Assembly: GCA_903885855.1 (NCBI GenBank)
Contig: CAISKG010000103.1
Span: 1-19,399, forward strand
From: an uncultured Planctomycetaceae bacterium
Lineage (GTDB): Bacteria; Planctomycetota; Planctomycetia; Pirellulales; UBA1268
Direction: 5' to 3'
DNA: 19,399 nucleotides
In this document: positions 5,788-14,511 of the stretch, piece by piece
How positions within the stretch are numbered: the stretch's first letter is position 1
Layout: each line of letters starts with the position of its first letter
The notes under the pieces: generated by a model
What the model saw: the letters and a program-made list of their open reading frames with translations, nothing else
Told to the model about the DNA's origin: nothing
Databases searched by the model: none
Position numbers and translations under genes: made by a program

Positions 5788-6876
5788 ATGATGCGGGCAG
5801 CGATCATCGGGATCGGCGCGATCGCCAGGATGCACGCCCGCGCCATCGGCGACCTCGAGGGGGTCGAGCTCGTCGCCGGCTGCTGCCGCACCGAGGAGAA
5901 GGGACGCGCCTTCGCGGCCGAGTTCGGCTGCCGCTGGTACCCCGATGCGGCGCGCATGCTGCGCCGCGAGAAGCCCGACTTCGTCACCGTGGCCACCCCG
6001 TCGGGCGCGCACCTGGAGGCGGTGCGGGCGGCGGCCCGCCGCGGCGTCCACGTGATCTGCGAGAAGCCGCTCGAGATCACGCTGCGGCGCATCGACGCCA
6101 TGCGGGCGCTGGCCACCCGCGCGGGGATCGTGCTCGGCGCGATCTTTCCGCAGCGATTCAATCCGGTGGTGCGCACGCTCCACGACGCCGCGGCCGCGGG
6201 CCGCTTCGGGGCGCTCGCCGTGGCCTCGACGAGCGTCCCGTGGTGGCGTGACGACGCCTACTACGGCCCGGGCCGCTGGCAGGGCACGGCCGCCCTCGAC
6301 GGCGGGGGGGCGCTGATGAACCAGTCGATCCACGGGGTCGACGCGCTGCAGTGGATCGCCGGGGCCGCCATGCCCGGGCTCGCCCCGGGCGAGAATCCGG
6401 TGGAGCGCGTCGTGGCCCTCACCGCGGTGAGGGCCCACGATCGCGAGCGCCTCGAGGTGGAGGACAGCTGCGTGGCGATCCTGCGCTTCCGCGACGGGGC
6501 GCTGGGGCAGATCCTCGCCGCCACGAGCATGTTCCCCGGGCAAATGCGCCGGATCCTCGTCGGCGGCCGCGACGGCACCGCCGAGATCGTCGAGGAGCAG
6601 CTCGCCGATTGGCGCTTCCGCTCGGCCTCCCCCGACGACGACGCCACGCGGGCGCGCTTCGGCGGCCCCAGCGCCACCACCGGCGGCGCCGCCGACCCGA
6701 TGGCGATCAACTACGCCTGCCACACGCGCAACCTCCAGGCCTTCGTCGAGGCGCTCCGCGCCGGGCGGCCCCCGGAGCTCGACGCCCTCGAGGGGCGGAA
6801 GGCCGTGGCGATCGTGGCCGCCTGTTACCGCTCGGCGCGCACCGGCCGGCCGGCGCCGGTCGAGGATCCCGCCTGA
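5788..6876 (+). CDS. Gfo/Idh/MocA-family NAD(P)-dependent oxidoreductase (362 aa)
   Basis: Two adjacent ATGs (5788, 5791) follow a GGGGAGGGGG stretch; the first is used here. The N-terminal Rossmann fold shows GIGAIARMH (residues 8-16), and the family motif EKP is at 92-94 (CEKPLE). The C-terminal alpha/beta domain has the catalytic-region helix GGGALMNQSIHGVDALQWI with His182. The length is typical. Such enzymes oxidise or reduce a sugar or cyclitol hydroxyl with NAD(P). The genes 17 and then 43 bases downstream (isomerase-like protein and MFS transporter) point to a cytoplasmic pathway for import and conversion of one sugar or inositol-type substrate, probably one operon. The substrate cannot be told from sequence. 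Confidence 0.92.
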   Translation: MMRAAIIGIGAIARMHARAIGDLEGVELVAGCCRTEEKGRAFAAEFGCRWYPDAARMLRREKPDFVTVATPSGAHLEAVRAAARRGVHVICEKPLEITLRRIDAMRALATRAGIVLGAIFPQRFNPVVRTLHDAAAAGRFGALAVASTSVPWWRDDAYYGPGRWQGTAALDGGGALMNQSIHGVDALQWIAGAAMPGLAPGENPVERVVALTAVRAHDRERLEVEDSCVAILRFRDGALGQILAATSMFPGQMRRILVGGRDGTAEIVEEQLADWRFRSASPDDDATRARFGGPSATTGGAADPMAINYACHTRNLQAFVEALRAGRPPELDALEGRKAVAIVAACYRSARTGRPAPVEDPA

Positions 6877-6893
6877 ATCGCCCCGGAGCCGCC

Positions 6894-7745
6894 ATGCGCT
6901 ACGCGATCTGCAACGAGACCTTCGCCGACTGGCCGCTCGAGCGCGCCTGCGCCGAGGCCGCGGCCGCCGGCTACGCCGGCCTCGAGGTGGCGCCGTTCAC
7001 CCTCGGCGACCGTCCCGTCGCGCTCTCCGCCGGCGAGCGCGCGCGGATCGCCGCCACGATCCGCGCCGCCGGGCTCGAGTGCGTCGGCCTCCACTGGCTG
7101 CTGGCGAAGACCGAGGGGCTGCACGTCACGCATCCCGACCGGGAGATCCGGGCGGCGACGGTCGCCTACCTCGGCGAGCTCGCGCGGTTGTGCCGCGATC
7201 TCGGCGGGCGCGTGCTCGTGTTCGGGTCGCCGAAGCAGCGCAGCCTCCTGCCGGGCACCGCGCCCGCGGACGCGATCGACCGCCTCGCGGCCGTGTTCGC
7301 CGAGCTGGTGCCGGTGCTCGAGGAGACCGGCACGGTCGTGGCCCTCGAGCCGCTGGCGCCCTCGGAGACCGACGTCCTCACCACCGCCGCCGAGACGGTC
7401 GCCGTCGTGACGCGGATCGGCTCTCCCCACGTCCGGCTCCACCTCGACGTGAAGGCGATGTCGAGCGAGAGGGAGCCGATGCCCGCCATCATCGCCGCCT
7501 CGGCCGCGCACCTCGAGCACTTCCACGCCAACGACGCCAACCTCCGCGGGCCCGGCTTCGGCACCGTCGACTTCGGCCCGATCTTCGCGGCGCTCGAGGC
7601 GGCCGCGTACCGCGGCTGGGTGAGCGTGGAGGTGTTCGACTATGCTCCCGGTCCCGAGCGAGCCTGCCGGGAGAGCATCGCCTACATGCGGGGGGTGGAG
7701 GCGGGGCTGGCGGCGCGGCGGCCCGGCCCGGCCCCCGCGGTCTGA
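6894..7745 (+). CDS. Sugar phosphate isomerase/epimerase, xylose-isomerase-like TIM barrel (283 aa)
   Basis: ATG 6894 with CGGAG just upstream, 17 bases after the oxidoreductase. The fold is recognisable from strand motifs MRYAICNETF, GLEVAPF, GLHWLL and RVLVFGSP. The four metal ligands expected in this family fit Glu152 (VALEPL), Asp185 (HLDVKAM), His211 (HFHANDAN) and Glu246 (SVEVFDY). These resemble tagatose/psicose 3-epimerases and inosose-type isomerases, which use Mn or Co. Probable role: isomerisation of the keto-sugar or inosose formed by the preceding dehydrogenase (inference from gene order). The C-terminal tail is short and Ala/Pro-rich. Confidence 0.9.
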   Translation: MRYAICNETFADWPLERACAEAAAAGYAGLEVAPFTLGDRPVALSAGERARIAATIRAAGLECVGLHWLLAKTEGLHVTHPDREIRAATVAYLGELARLCRDLGGRVLVFGSPKQRSLLPGTAPADAIDRLAAVFAELVPVLEETGTVVALEPLAPSETDVLTTAAETVAVVTRIGSPHVRLHLDVKAMSSEREPMPAIIAASAAHLEHFHANDANLRGPGFGTVDFGPIFAALEAAAYRGWVSVEVFDYAPGPERACRESIAYMRGVEAGLAARRPGPAPAV

Positions 7746-7788
7746 CCCGCCCCGGCCCCCGTCCGTCCCCGCGCGAGGAACCCGATCC

Positions 7789-9189
7789 ATGGCCGATCTG
7801 CCCCACGTCCCCCGCGGCCCGGCCCCCTCCGACGGCCGCCCCTGGTGGCACGGCATGAACCGCTACCACTGGTTCGTGCTCACCGTGGCGGCGCTGGGGT
7901 GGCTCTTCGACTGCCTCGACCAGCAGCTCTTCAACCTGGCGCGGAAGCCCGCCATGGAGACGCTCCTGGCCGGGGCGTCGGGTGCGGCCGATCCCAAGGA
8001 CGTCGCCTGGTACGGCAGCCTCGCCACCTGCATCTTCCTGCTCGGCTGGGCCACCGGCGGGCTCGTCTTCGGCGTCATCGGCGACCGCTACGGCCGCGCC
8101 AAGACGATGATGATCACGATCGTGATCTACTCCCTCTGCACCGGCCTCTCGGCGCTGTCGCGCGGCTTCTGGGATTTCGCCTTCTACCGCTTCATCACCG
8201 GCCTGGGGGTGGGGGGGGAGTTCGCCGTCGGCGTGTCCCTGGTGGCCGAGGTGATGCCCGAGCGCGCCCGGCCGCACGCCCTCGGCCTCCTCCAGGCGCT
8301 CTCCGCGGTGGGCAACTTCCTCGCGGCGTCGATCGGGATCGGCCTGGGGGAGCTGCAGATCATGAGCCACTCCGGCAAGCTCGCCGGGTGGGAGCCGTGG
8401 CGCTGGAAGTTCGTGATCGGGGCCCTGCCGGCCGTGCTGGCGCTGGTGATCCGCGCGGGGCTCGAGGAGCCCGAGCGCTGGCGCGAGCTCAAGGCCCGCG
8501 CCGCCCACACCGGCGAGGCGCTGGGCGGCTACCGGGCGCTGTTCGCCGACGCCCGCTGGCGCCGCAACGCCCTGGTGGGGATGCTCCTGGCCTGTGCCGG
8601 CGTGATCGGGCTGTGGGGGATCGCCTTCTTCTCGGTCGATCTGGTGCGCAGCGTGCTCCAGAAGCAGTTCGTCGCCGACGGCCTGTCGGGCGCCGAGCTG
8701 GCCGGCAAGCTGACGAAGTACCAGGGCTACGCCTCGATGATGATCCAGGTGGGGGCCTTCGCGAGCATGTCGTTGGCGGCGCCGTTGTGCCTGCGGATCG
8801 GCCGCAAGCCCTTCTTCGCCCTTTCGCTGGTGGCCGCGATGCTCTCCACCGCGATGGTCTTCCGCTACCTCTCCCGGCCGGCCGACATCTGGTGGATGCT
8901 GCCGATCATGGGCTTCTGCCAGCTGTCGCTCTTCGCCGGCTACGCCATCTACCTCCCGGAACTCTTCCCGACGCGGCTGCGCAGCACCGGCACGAGCTTC
9001 TGCTACAACGTCGGCCGCTTCATCGCCGCCGGGGGGCCGCTGCTCCTGGGCCAGCTCGCCTCGTTCGCCTTCGCCGACTTCCCGGAGCCGCTGCGCCCGG
9101 CCGGCCTGGTGATGTGTGGCGTGTTCCTCCTCGGGCTGGCGGTGCTCCCCTTCGCCCCCGAAACCAACGGAAAGCCGCTGCCGGAGTGA
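7789..9189 (+). CDS. MFS transporter, sugar/acid:H+ symporter type (466 aa)
   Basis: ATG 7789 with GAGGA about 9 bases upstream, 43 bases after the isomerase. About twelve hydrophobic spans are visible. The loop between spans 2 and 3 carries the MFS signature GDRYGR (residues 98-103). Span 4 to loop 4 shows RFITGLGVGGEFAVG and LVAEVMPERAR, which are typical of the sugar porter and aromatic-acid symporter branches. A second signature, CLRIGRKPFF, follows span 8, and YLPELFPTRLRSTG follows span 10. Span 1 contains FDCLDQQLF, with acidic residues suited to proton coupling. It most likely imports the substrate of the two upstream enzymes. A 7-bp hairpin just after the stop may end the operon. Confidence 0.92.
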   Translation: MADLPHVPRGPAPSDGRPWWHGMNRYHWFVLTVAALGWLFDCLDQQLFNLARKPAMETLLAGASGAADPKDVAWYGSLATCIFLLGWATGGLVFGVIGDRYGRAKTMMITIVIYSLCTGLSALSRGFWDFAFYRFITGLGVGGEFAVGVSLVAEVMPERARPHALGLLQALSAVGNFLAASIGIGLGELQIMSHSGKLAGWEPWRWKFVIGALPAVLALVIRAGLEEPERWRELKARAAHTGEALGGYRALFADARWRRNALVGMLLACAGVIGLWGIAFFSVDLVRSVLQKQFVADGLSGAELAGKLTKYQGYASMMIQVGAFASMSLAAPLCLRIGRKPFFALSLVAAMLSTAMVFRYLSRPADIWWMLPIMGFCQLSLFAGYAIYLPELFPTRLRSTGTSFCYNVGRFIAAGGPLLLGQLASFAFADFPEPLRPAGLVMCGVFLLGLAVLPFAPETNGKPLPE

Positions 9190-9196
9190 GCCTGCC

Positions 9197-9213
9197 GCCG
9201 GGGGCTCCCCGGC
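9197..9213 (+). terminator. Hairpin after the MFS gene, possible terminator
   Basis: GCCGGGG (9197-9203) pairs perfectly with CCCCGGC (9207-9213) around a 3-base loop, 7 bases after the MFS stop codon. There is no T-run, so termination strength is uncertain. Confidence 0.35.
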
Positions 9214-9322
9214 ACGCGCCCGCCGATGGAGGCCGGGGGGAGGTTTTTGCTAGCATCTTCCCAGCCGCGGCGCCGCCAGGGCGCGCGGGATCCGTGGACG
9301 TCCGCGAGGGAGGAGCGAGCCG

Positions 9323-10183
9323 ATGCGCTGGGAAGGTCGTCGTCAGAGCGAGAACGTCGAGGACCGTCGCGGCATGGCGGCCCCGACGATGGTGGGCGGG
9401 GGCGTGCTCGCCCTGCTGGTCATGTTCGGGCTGATGTTCCTGGGCATGGAGCAGCGGCAGGCGGCGGCGATCGGCGGGGCCCTCGCCGGCGAGAAGCCCG
9501 CCAAGGCCAAGCCCAAGAGTCCCGACGACCGCGGCGGGAGGTTCGTGAAGACGGTCCTGGCGGAGAACGAGGACGTCTGGACGGCGCTGTTCCAGAAGTA
9601 CCCGGAGTATTTCCAGGGGCGCTACCGGCCGGCCAAGCTGGTCCTCTTCGACGGCGCCGTGCAGAGCGCCTGCGGGCCCGCCAGCGCCTCCTCGGGGCCG
9701 TTCTACTGCCCCCTCGACCGCCAGGTGTACATCGACCTCTCCTTCTACGACGAGCTCAAGCGGCGCTTCGGGGCCCCCGGCGAGTTCGCCCAGGCCTACG
9801 TCATCGCGCACGAGATCGGCCACCACATCCAGAACCAGCTCGGCATCAGCAACAAGGTGCAGTCGATGCGGCAGCGGATGTCCGAGCGCGACTACAACAA
9901 GCTCTCGGTCCGCATGGAGCTGCAGGCCGATTTCCTCGCGGGCGTGTGGGCCCATCACGTCGCCCGCTACGCCGGGATCCTCGACCGGCAGGACATCCTC
10001 GACGCGGTCAACGCCGCCGCCGCCATCGGCGACGACCGCATCCAGGCGAAGACGCAGGGGCGCATCGTCCCCGACGCCTTCACGCACGGCACGAGCGAGC
10101 AGCGGCAGCGCTGGTTCATCTACGGCTTCGAGACCGGCGACCCGCGCCTCATGAACCGGGCCTTCGAGGAAGAGTCGCCCTGA
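9323..10183 (+). CDS. Membrane-anchored neutral zinc metallopeptidase, YpfJ type (286 aa)
   Basis: ATG 9323 with GGGAGGAG about 7 bases upstream. A short basic N-terminus (MRWEGRRQSENVEDRRG) precedes one membrane span (residues about 24-42). This N-terminus, including the RRQSxNVEDRRG stretch, is characteristic of the YpfJ family of putative zinc peptidases (Pfam Zn_peptidase). The zinc site HEIGH is at 163-167 and the third ligand Glu199 is in MELQADF. Other conserved patches are YRPAKLVLFDGAVQSACG, SGPFYCPLDRQVYIDLSFY, and the C-terminal RQRWFIYGFETGDP. The catalytic domain should be periplasmic. Physiological substrates of the family are unknown. It stands alone between the sugar operon and the polysaccharide pair. 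Confidence 0.93.
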   Translation: MRWEGRRQSENVEDRRGMAAPTMVGGGVLALLVMFGLMFLGMEQRQAAAIGGALAGEKPAKAKPKSPDDRGGRFVKTVLAENEDVWTALFQKYPEYFQGRYRPAKLVLFDGAVQSACGPASASSGPFYCPLDRQVYIDLSFYDELKRRFGAPGEFAQAYVIAHEIGHHIQNQLGISNKVQSMRQRMSERDYNKLSVRMELQADFLAGVWAHHVARYAGILDRQDILDAVNAAAAIGDDRIQAKTQGRIVPDAFTHGTSEQRQRWFIYGFETGDPRLMNRAFEEESP

Positions 10184-10250
10184 CCGGCCGGCGCCGGTCC
10201 GGCCCGCGCCGGCTCGGGCCTCGTCTTTGGGCCCCTGCGAAGGTGGGGGA

Positions 10251-12269
10251 ATGACGGAGTCCCGCGGGAAAGTACCATCGGAGGCGGGCGTTCGTCCGGG
10301 GTCGAGCCCTTCACCCGTCCGGCGCGTCGTCGCCCGCGAGGCGCCCCGCCCCCCGGATCCCTCCATGCCGCTGACGCTCGTCTCCTCGATGCAGTTGGCG
10401 GTCCGCTCGTGGATCCAATCGCGCCTCCCCAGGCGCGAGAGTTTCATCATCGGCGGCGCGCTGATGCTGATCTTCGGCGCCTCCTACCTGGCGGCGTTCT
10501 ACGTGCGCAGCGAACTGCTGCTGCGCTCCACCGACGCCGAGACGATCGTGCGCACGATCTGGTGGGTGGTGCTGTGCAAGTTCGTGATCTTCTACACCCG
10601 GGGCATCTGTCACCGTCCCCTGCGGGCGATCCGGTTCGAGGATCTGAGCGTGCTGGTGCGGGCCACCACCACGGCGTTGCTCGTGTTCGTGGCGGTCAAC
10701 TTCTACATGCCGAAGTTCGTGCCCGGGTGGATCCAGATCCCGCGCGCCGTGGTGCTCCTCGACTGGGCCTTCACGCTCCTGGCGGTGGGGGGGCTGCAGG
10801 CCACGGCGCGGAGCATCTACGAGGAGATCATGCCGGGCAACGCCCTCGGGCAGCGCCGCACCGCGCTGGTCATCGACGCCTCGCCCGAATCGCGGCGCGT
10901 GGCCGAGAAGCTCTCGTCGCGAGACGGCGGTGATTACGTGATCTCCGGAATCCTCGACGACGACGTCGAGCACTACGGCAAGCACGTGGCGGGCACGCGC
11001 GTGATCGGCGTGGTGGCCAGCGCCGCCGCCTGCGCGCAGCGTCTGCGCGTTTCCGACGTCATCGTCCACCGCGGCAGCCTCTACGGCGGGCGCCTCAAGC
11101 ACCTCTGCCGGGAGTGCACGGCGATCCGCGTGCGCGTGGGGATCGCCGAGGAGGCACCGGCGGAGGGCGCGGAGCCGGCCGACGGCGCGCCGGCTCCGTC
11201 GGGGGTGATCGTGCGGCCCGTGGAGATCCGCGACCTGCTCAATCATCCCGAGGCGCGGCTCGAATCCTCCGCGGCGACGCTCCGCGGCGCGTTCGGCGGG
11301 GCCACCGTCCTGATCACCGGGGCGGGGGGCTCCATCGGGGCCGAACTCTGCCGCCAGTTGCTGCTCCTCGGCCCGCGGCGGATCGTGGCGGTGGACAGGG
11401 GGGAACTGCCGCTGGCCCGGCTCCTCGACGACCTCCGCCCCGAGGCCGGTGGCGCCGGCCCGCAGATCGAGGGAATCCTCGCCGACGTGCAGGACGCCGC
11501 CCGGCTCGGGGCCATCCTCCGCACCGAGCGCCCCGCGATCGTCATCCACGCCGCGGCCTACGGCAACGCCGCGCTGCTCGAGGCCCATCCGGCGGCGGCG
11601 GCGGAGAACAACGTCCTGGCGCCGGCCGATCTGGCGGATCTCGCCGTCCGCCACGGGGTCGGGCGCTTCGTGGTGATCTCGTCGCGCGTGCCGGAGGGGC
11701 CGGGCGGCATCCGGGCCACGGCGGCGCGCGCCCTGGAGCGGCACCTCGGCACGATCGAGGCGCCGCCGGGCACGGCGCTGGTGGTGGTGCGGCTCGGCGA
11801 GGTGGTGGACGCGGCCGGCGGCCTCGTGCCGGCCATCAGCCGCCTGCTGCGCGCGGGGCGGCCGGTGGAGATTCCGGGCGTCGGCCAAGCGGCCCACATG
11901 GTCACGCTCCGCGAGGCCGCGCGGCTGGTGCTGTTGGCGGCGGCCAGCGCCGACGGCAGCCAGACCTTCGACGTCGACAGCGGGCCGCCGATGCGCGTGG
12001 CGGAGCTCGCCGACACGCTCGTCTACCTGCTCCGCCTGCCCACGGCGGAGGCGGAGCCGACGCTGCCGCCGCCCGACGCCCCGCCCGACGGCGACCGGCG
12101 CGAGGAGGCCTCGATGCTCGTGCGCGCCACGGCTTCCGGCGCCGCGCAGCGGCCGCCAGGCGGGGCGCTCGAGGCGCTGCGTGATGCGGTCCGCGACGGC
12201 GACCGGGCGGCCGTGGTGGCGGCGCTGTCGGCCATGGCCGGTACCGGCGCGGGGGGGGAGTCCGCATGA
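10251..12269 (+). CDS. CapD/FlaA1-type membrane nucleotide-sugar epimerase/dehydratase homologue with degenerate active site (672 aa)
   Basis: ATG 10251 (GGTGGGGGA directly upstream); 10365 (MPLTLVSS) is an alternative start. About four membrane spans at residues 65-180 are followed by a CoA-binding-like nucleotide fold (TALVIDASPESRRV... VSDVIVHRGS), the linker VIVRPVEIRDLLNHP, and a short-chain dehydrogenase domain with intact TGAGGSIG (356-363). This is the architecture of WbpM and CapD, which make UDP-2-acetamido-dideoxy sugars. Catalytic parts are lost: the usual ISTDKAVxPxxxMGxTKR is here ISSRVPEGPGGIRATAAR (476-493), and HAAAxKHVP is HAAAYGNAA (433-441). It may be a non-catalytic partner. 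The last four bases overlap the start of the next gene (ATGA), so translation is coupled. Confidence 0.88.
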   Translation: MTESRGKVPSEAGVRPGSSPSPVRRVVAREAPRPPDPSMPLTLVSSMQLAVRSWIQSRLPRRESFIIGGALMLIFGASYLAAFYVRSELLLRSTDAETIVRTIWWVVLCKFVIFYTRGICHRPLRAIRFEDLSVLVRATTTALLVFVAVNFYMPKFVPGWIQIPRAVVLLDWAFTLLAVGGLQATARSIYEEIMPGNALGQRRTALVIDASPESRRVAEKLSSRDGGDYVISGILDDDVEHYGKHVAGTRVIGVVASAAACAQRLRVSDVIVHRGSLYGGRLKHLCRECTAIRVRVGIAEEAPAEGAEPADGAPAPSGVIVRPVEIRDLLNHPEARLESSAATLRGAFGGATVLITGAGGSIGAELCRQLLLLGPRRIVAVDRGELPLARLLDDLRPEAGGAGPQIEGILADVQDAARLGAILRTERPAIVIHAAAYGNAALLEAHPAAAAENNVLAPADLADLAVRHGVGRFVVISSRVPEGPGGIRATAARALERHLGTIEAPPGTALVVVRLGEVVDAAGGLVPAISRLLRAGRPVEIPGVGQAAHMVTLREAARLVLLAAASADGSQTFDVDSGPPMRVAELADTLVYLLRLPTAEAEPTLPPPDAPPDGDRREEASMLVRATASGAAQRPPGGALEALRDAVRDGDRAAVVAALSAMAGTGAGGESA

Positions 12270-13360
12270 ACGCCACCGATCCGCCGCCGATGTTCCCGTC
12301 GCTCGACTCGATCGAGTCGGTCCTCTGGCCGGGCCTGGCGCTGGCCGTGTTCGTGGTCACGGCCGTCCTCGTCGACGTGATGGTGCTGCTGGCCACGCGT
12401 TGGCACATCCTCGATCTCCCCAACCGCCGCAGTGCCCATGCCCTCCCCACGGCCCGCGCCGGCGGCCTGCCGCTGGCGATGATCACGGCGCTGGCCTCGC
12501 TGGCGGTCTGCATCCGCTGGCCCGGGATGACGACCAAGGTCCTCGCCGGCTGCGTGGTGCCGTCGCTGGTGATCGCGGTGGTCGGGTTCGTGGACGACAT
12601 CCGGCCCCTGGGGGCGCTGTTTCGGCTGTTCATCCAGGTCGCGGTCGCCGCGCTGGTGGTGGCCGTCCTGGGGCCGCTCGAGGCGCTCGAGTTGCCCGGG
12701 ATCGTGCGCCTCGAACTCGGGCCCGCCGCCTGGCCGCTGAGCCTGCTGTGGGTGGTGGGGATGATGAACGCGTTCAACTTCATGGACGGCTCCGATGGCA
12801 TGGCCGCCACCGGCGCGGTCGTCGTGTCGGCGTTCGTGGTCTGCCTGGGATTCACCGGCGGCTCGCCGATCCTCGTGCTCCTGGCGTCGTTCGTCGGCGC
12901 GGCCAGCGCGGGGTTCCTGGTCTTCAATTGGCCCCCGGCCCGGATCTTCATGGGGGACGTCGGCAGCGCGTTCCTGGGCACCTTCCTCGCGGCGCTGGCC
13001 CTCCTGCCGGGCGAACCGGTCAAGGCGGCGATCTTCGTGCCGCTGGCCATGGCCGCCTGGCCGTACATCTACGATCCGCTGCTGTCGGTCCTGCGGCGTC
13101 TGGCAGGGGGCCACAACCCGCTGGTGCCCCACCGCGAATTCCTCTTCCACCGCCTCGTGCGGGCGGGATGGAGCCATCTCTCCGTGGCCATGCTCTACGC
13201 CACGCTCTCGCTCTCGGGGGGCCTCGCCGGCCGGCTGCTCCTCGCGGCCGGCCTGCCGCCGGCGTCGCGGCTCCTTCTGGCCGCCACGATCGTGCTGATG
13301 GCGATCGCGCTGACGGGTTTCGCGGAATCGCAGTTCCGTCGCCGGCAGTCCCGGGCCTGA
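12266..13360 (+). CDS. WecA/MraY-type undecaprenyl-phosphate sugar-1-phosphate transferase (glycosyltransferase family 4, 364 aa)
   Basis: Starts inside the stop of the previous gene (ATGA) with GGGGGGGAG upstream. It is a polytopic membrane protein with the full motif set: DLPNRRSAH followed by PTARAGG (50-67), GFVDDIR (107-113), NAFNFMDGSDG (168-178), RIFMGDVGS (226-234), and the cytoplasmic PHREFLFHRL (288-297). These are the polyprenyl-phosphate and Mg-nucleotide binding sites of the WecA branch. The enzyme moves a HexNAc-1-phosphate from UDP-sugar onto undecaprenyl phosphate, the first step of a surface glycan. Coupling to the CapD-like gene suggests that both serve one polysaccharide pathway, though no other glycosyltransferase or flippase lies nearby. 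Confidence 0.93.
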   Translation: MNATDPPPMFPSLDSIESVLWPGLALAVFVVTAVLVDVMVLLATRWHILDLPNRRSAHALPTARAGGLPLAMITALASLAVCIRWPGMTTKVLAGCVVPSLVIAVVGFVDDIRPLGALFRLFIQVAVAALVVAVLGPLEALELPGIVRLELGPAAWPLSLLWVVGMMNAFNFMDGSDGMAATGAVVVSAFVVCLGFTGGSPILVLLASFVGAASAGFLVFNWPPARIFMGDVGSAFLGTFLAALALLPGEPVKAAIFVPLAMAAWPYIYDPLLSVLRRLAGGHNPLVPHREFLFHRLVRAGWSHLSVAMLYATLSLSGGLAGRLLLAAGLPPASRLLLAATIVLMAIALTGFAESQFRRRQSRA

Positions 13361-13393
13361 CGCGGGCACCCGGCCCGACGGGGGGCCGCGCGG

Positions 13394-14368
13394 TCAGAGC
13401 GTGTCGGCGGGGCGCTGGGGGCAGCGTTCGGCGGCGTCGGCGTCCTCGATCTGGATCGTGGTGTGGGCGATCGCGAAGCCGTCGCGGAGCCGGGCGCCGG
13501 CCTCCGCCAGCACCGCGCCGTGCCGGGCGGCGTCGGGCACGACCAGATGCACCGACAGCGACACCTCGGAGGTGCTCGCTTTCCAGACGTGCAGATCGTG
13601 CACCTCCGACACGCCCGGCAGCCCGCCGAGCGCGTCGGCCAGCGCCTGCGGATCGATCTCCCGCGGCACGGCGTCGAGCCCCATCTCCAGCCCCTCGCGG
13701 AACAGGTCCCAGGTGCCGACGAGGATGGCGCCGGTGATCGCGATGCCGACGACGGGGTCGATCCACGCCTGCCCGGTGAGGGCGATGGCGACGCCGGCCA
13801 CCACCACGCCGGCCGACACCGCCGCGTCGGCCGCCATGTGGAGGAAGGCTCCGCGGACGTTGGCGTCGCCGCGCGCCCCGCGCATGAAGAGCAGCGCGGT
13901 GAAGCCGTTGATCGCCACCCCGACCGCCGCCACGGCGATCATCGTCGGCCCCGCCACCGGCACCGGCGCCCCGAAGCGGACGAGCGCCTCGCGGAGGATG
14001 CCCCCGCAGGCCACGAAGAGGAGGAGGAGGGCGTTGGCGAGGGTGGCCCAGATCGTGGCGCGGCGGAGGCCCCAGGTGTAGCGCGGCGTCGGCGGCCGTC
14101 GCGCGAGACGCGCCGCGCCCCACGCCAGCAGCAGGCCGACGACGTCGCCGGCGTTGTGCCCGGCGTCGGCGAGCAGGGCGAGCGATCCGCCGACGACGCC
14201 GGCGGCGATCTCGATCGCCACGAAGGCCGTGTTGAGGCCGATCCCGATCGCCATGGCGCGATCGAGGCCCCCCGGCGGCAGGACGTGGCGATGGTGGAGG
14301 TGCCCGTGCCCGCCGCACGCCCCGCCCCGGCCGTCGTGGGCCCCGTCGTGGCGGTGGTCATGTGGCAT
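13394..14368 (-). CDS. Cation diffusion facilitator (CDF) zinc/cobalt exporter (324 aa)
   Basis: Start taken at ATG 14368 (MPHDHRHDGAHD), since CzcD-like exporters begin with such a His-rich tail; ATG 14407 would add 13 residues, and neither has a clear ribosome binding site. Residues 1-30 are rich in His and bind metal by analogy. Six membrane spans follow. The transport site is intact: DAGHNAGD in span 2 (His71, Asp75) and HMAADAAV in span 5 (His177, Asp181). The HxxxD/HxxxD set is typical of zinc and cobalt CDF proteins. The C-terminal cytoplasmic domain (PGVSEVHDLHVWKAS... HTTIQIE) is the usual ferredoxin-like dimerisation fold. It converges on the WecA-like gene with a gap of 33 bases. 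Confidence 0.93.
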   Translation of the reverse strand: MPHDHRHDGAHDGRGGACGGHGHLHHRHVLPPGGLDRAMAIGIGLNTAFVAIEIAAGVVGGSLALLADAGHNAGDVVGLLLAWGAARLARRPPTPRYTWGLRRATIWATLANALLLLFVACGGILREALVRFGAPVPVAGPTMIAVAAVGVAINGFTALLFMRGARGDANVRGAFLHMAADAAVSAGVVVAGVAIALTGQAWIDPVVGIAITGAILVGTWDLFREGLEMGLDAVPREIDPQALADALGGLPGVSEVHDLHVWKASTSEVSLSVHLVVPDAARHGAVLAEAGARLRDGFAIAHTTIQIEDADAAERCPQRPADTL

Positions 14369-14406
14369 GCGCGGGCGGGGGCTCGAGGGCGTGGCGACGG
14401 GCGGCA

Positions 14407-14417
14407 TGTGCTACGAT
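14407..14417 (+). promoter_or_regulatory. Possible extended -10 element upstream of the second Gfo/Idh/MocA gene
   Basis: TGTGCTACGAT, with TACGAT at 14412-14417, resembles an extended -10 box. No good -35 is seen 17 bases upstream. A start near 14424 would give a leader of about 90 bases before ATG 14512. Confidence 0.25.
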
Positions 14418-14511
14418 CTGCCCCCGGACGAGTTCCGATCATACGCTCCGGTGCTCCGGCGGACCCGTATCCGCCCCGCCCGGAGGACGACCATCCTCGA
14501 CGGGGGCGTGC

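Noticed and set aside
3373..6723. Very long minus-strand open frame (1116 codons)
   Set aside because: It is an Arg/Ala/Gly-rich antisense shadow over several real genes with clear family motifs; long antisense frames are common at this GC content.
9020..13369. Several long minus-strand frames opposite the peptidase, CapD-like and WecA-like genes
   Set aside because: They have low-complexity composition and no recognisable motifs, while the plus-strand genes carry full family signatures.
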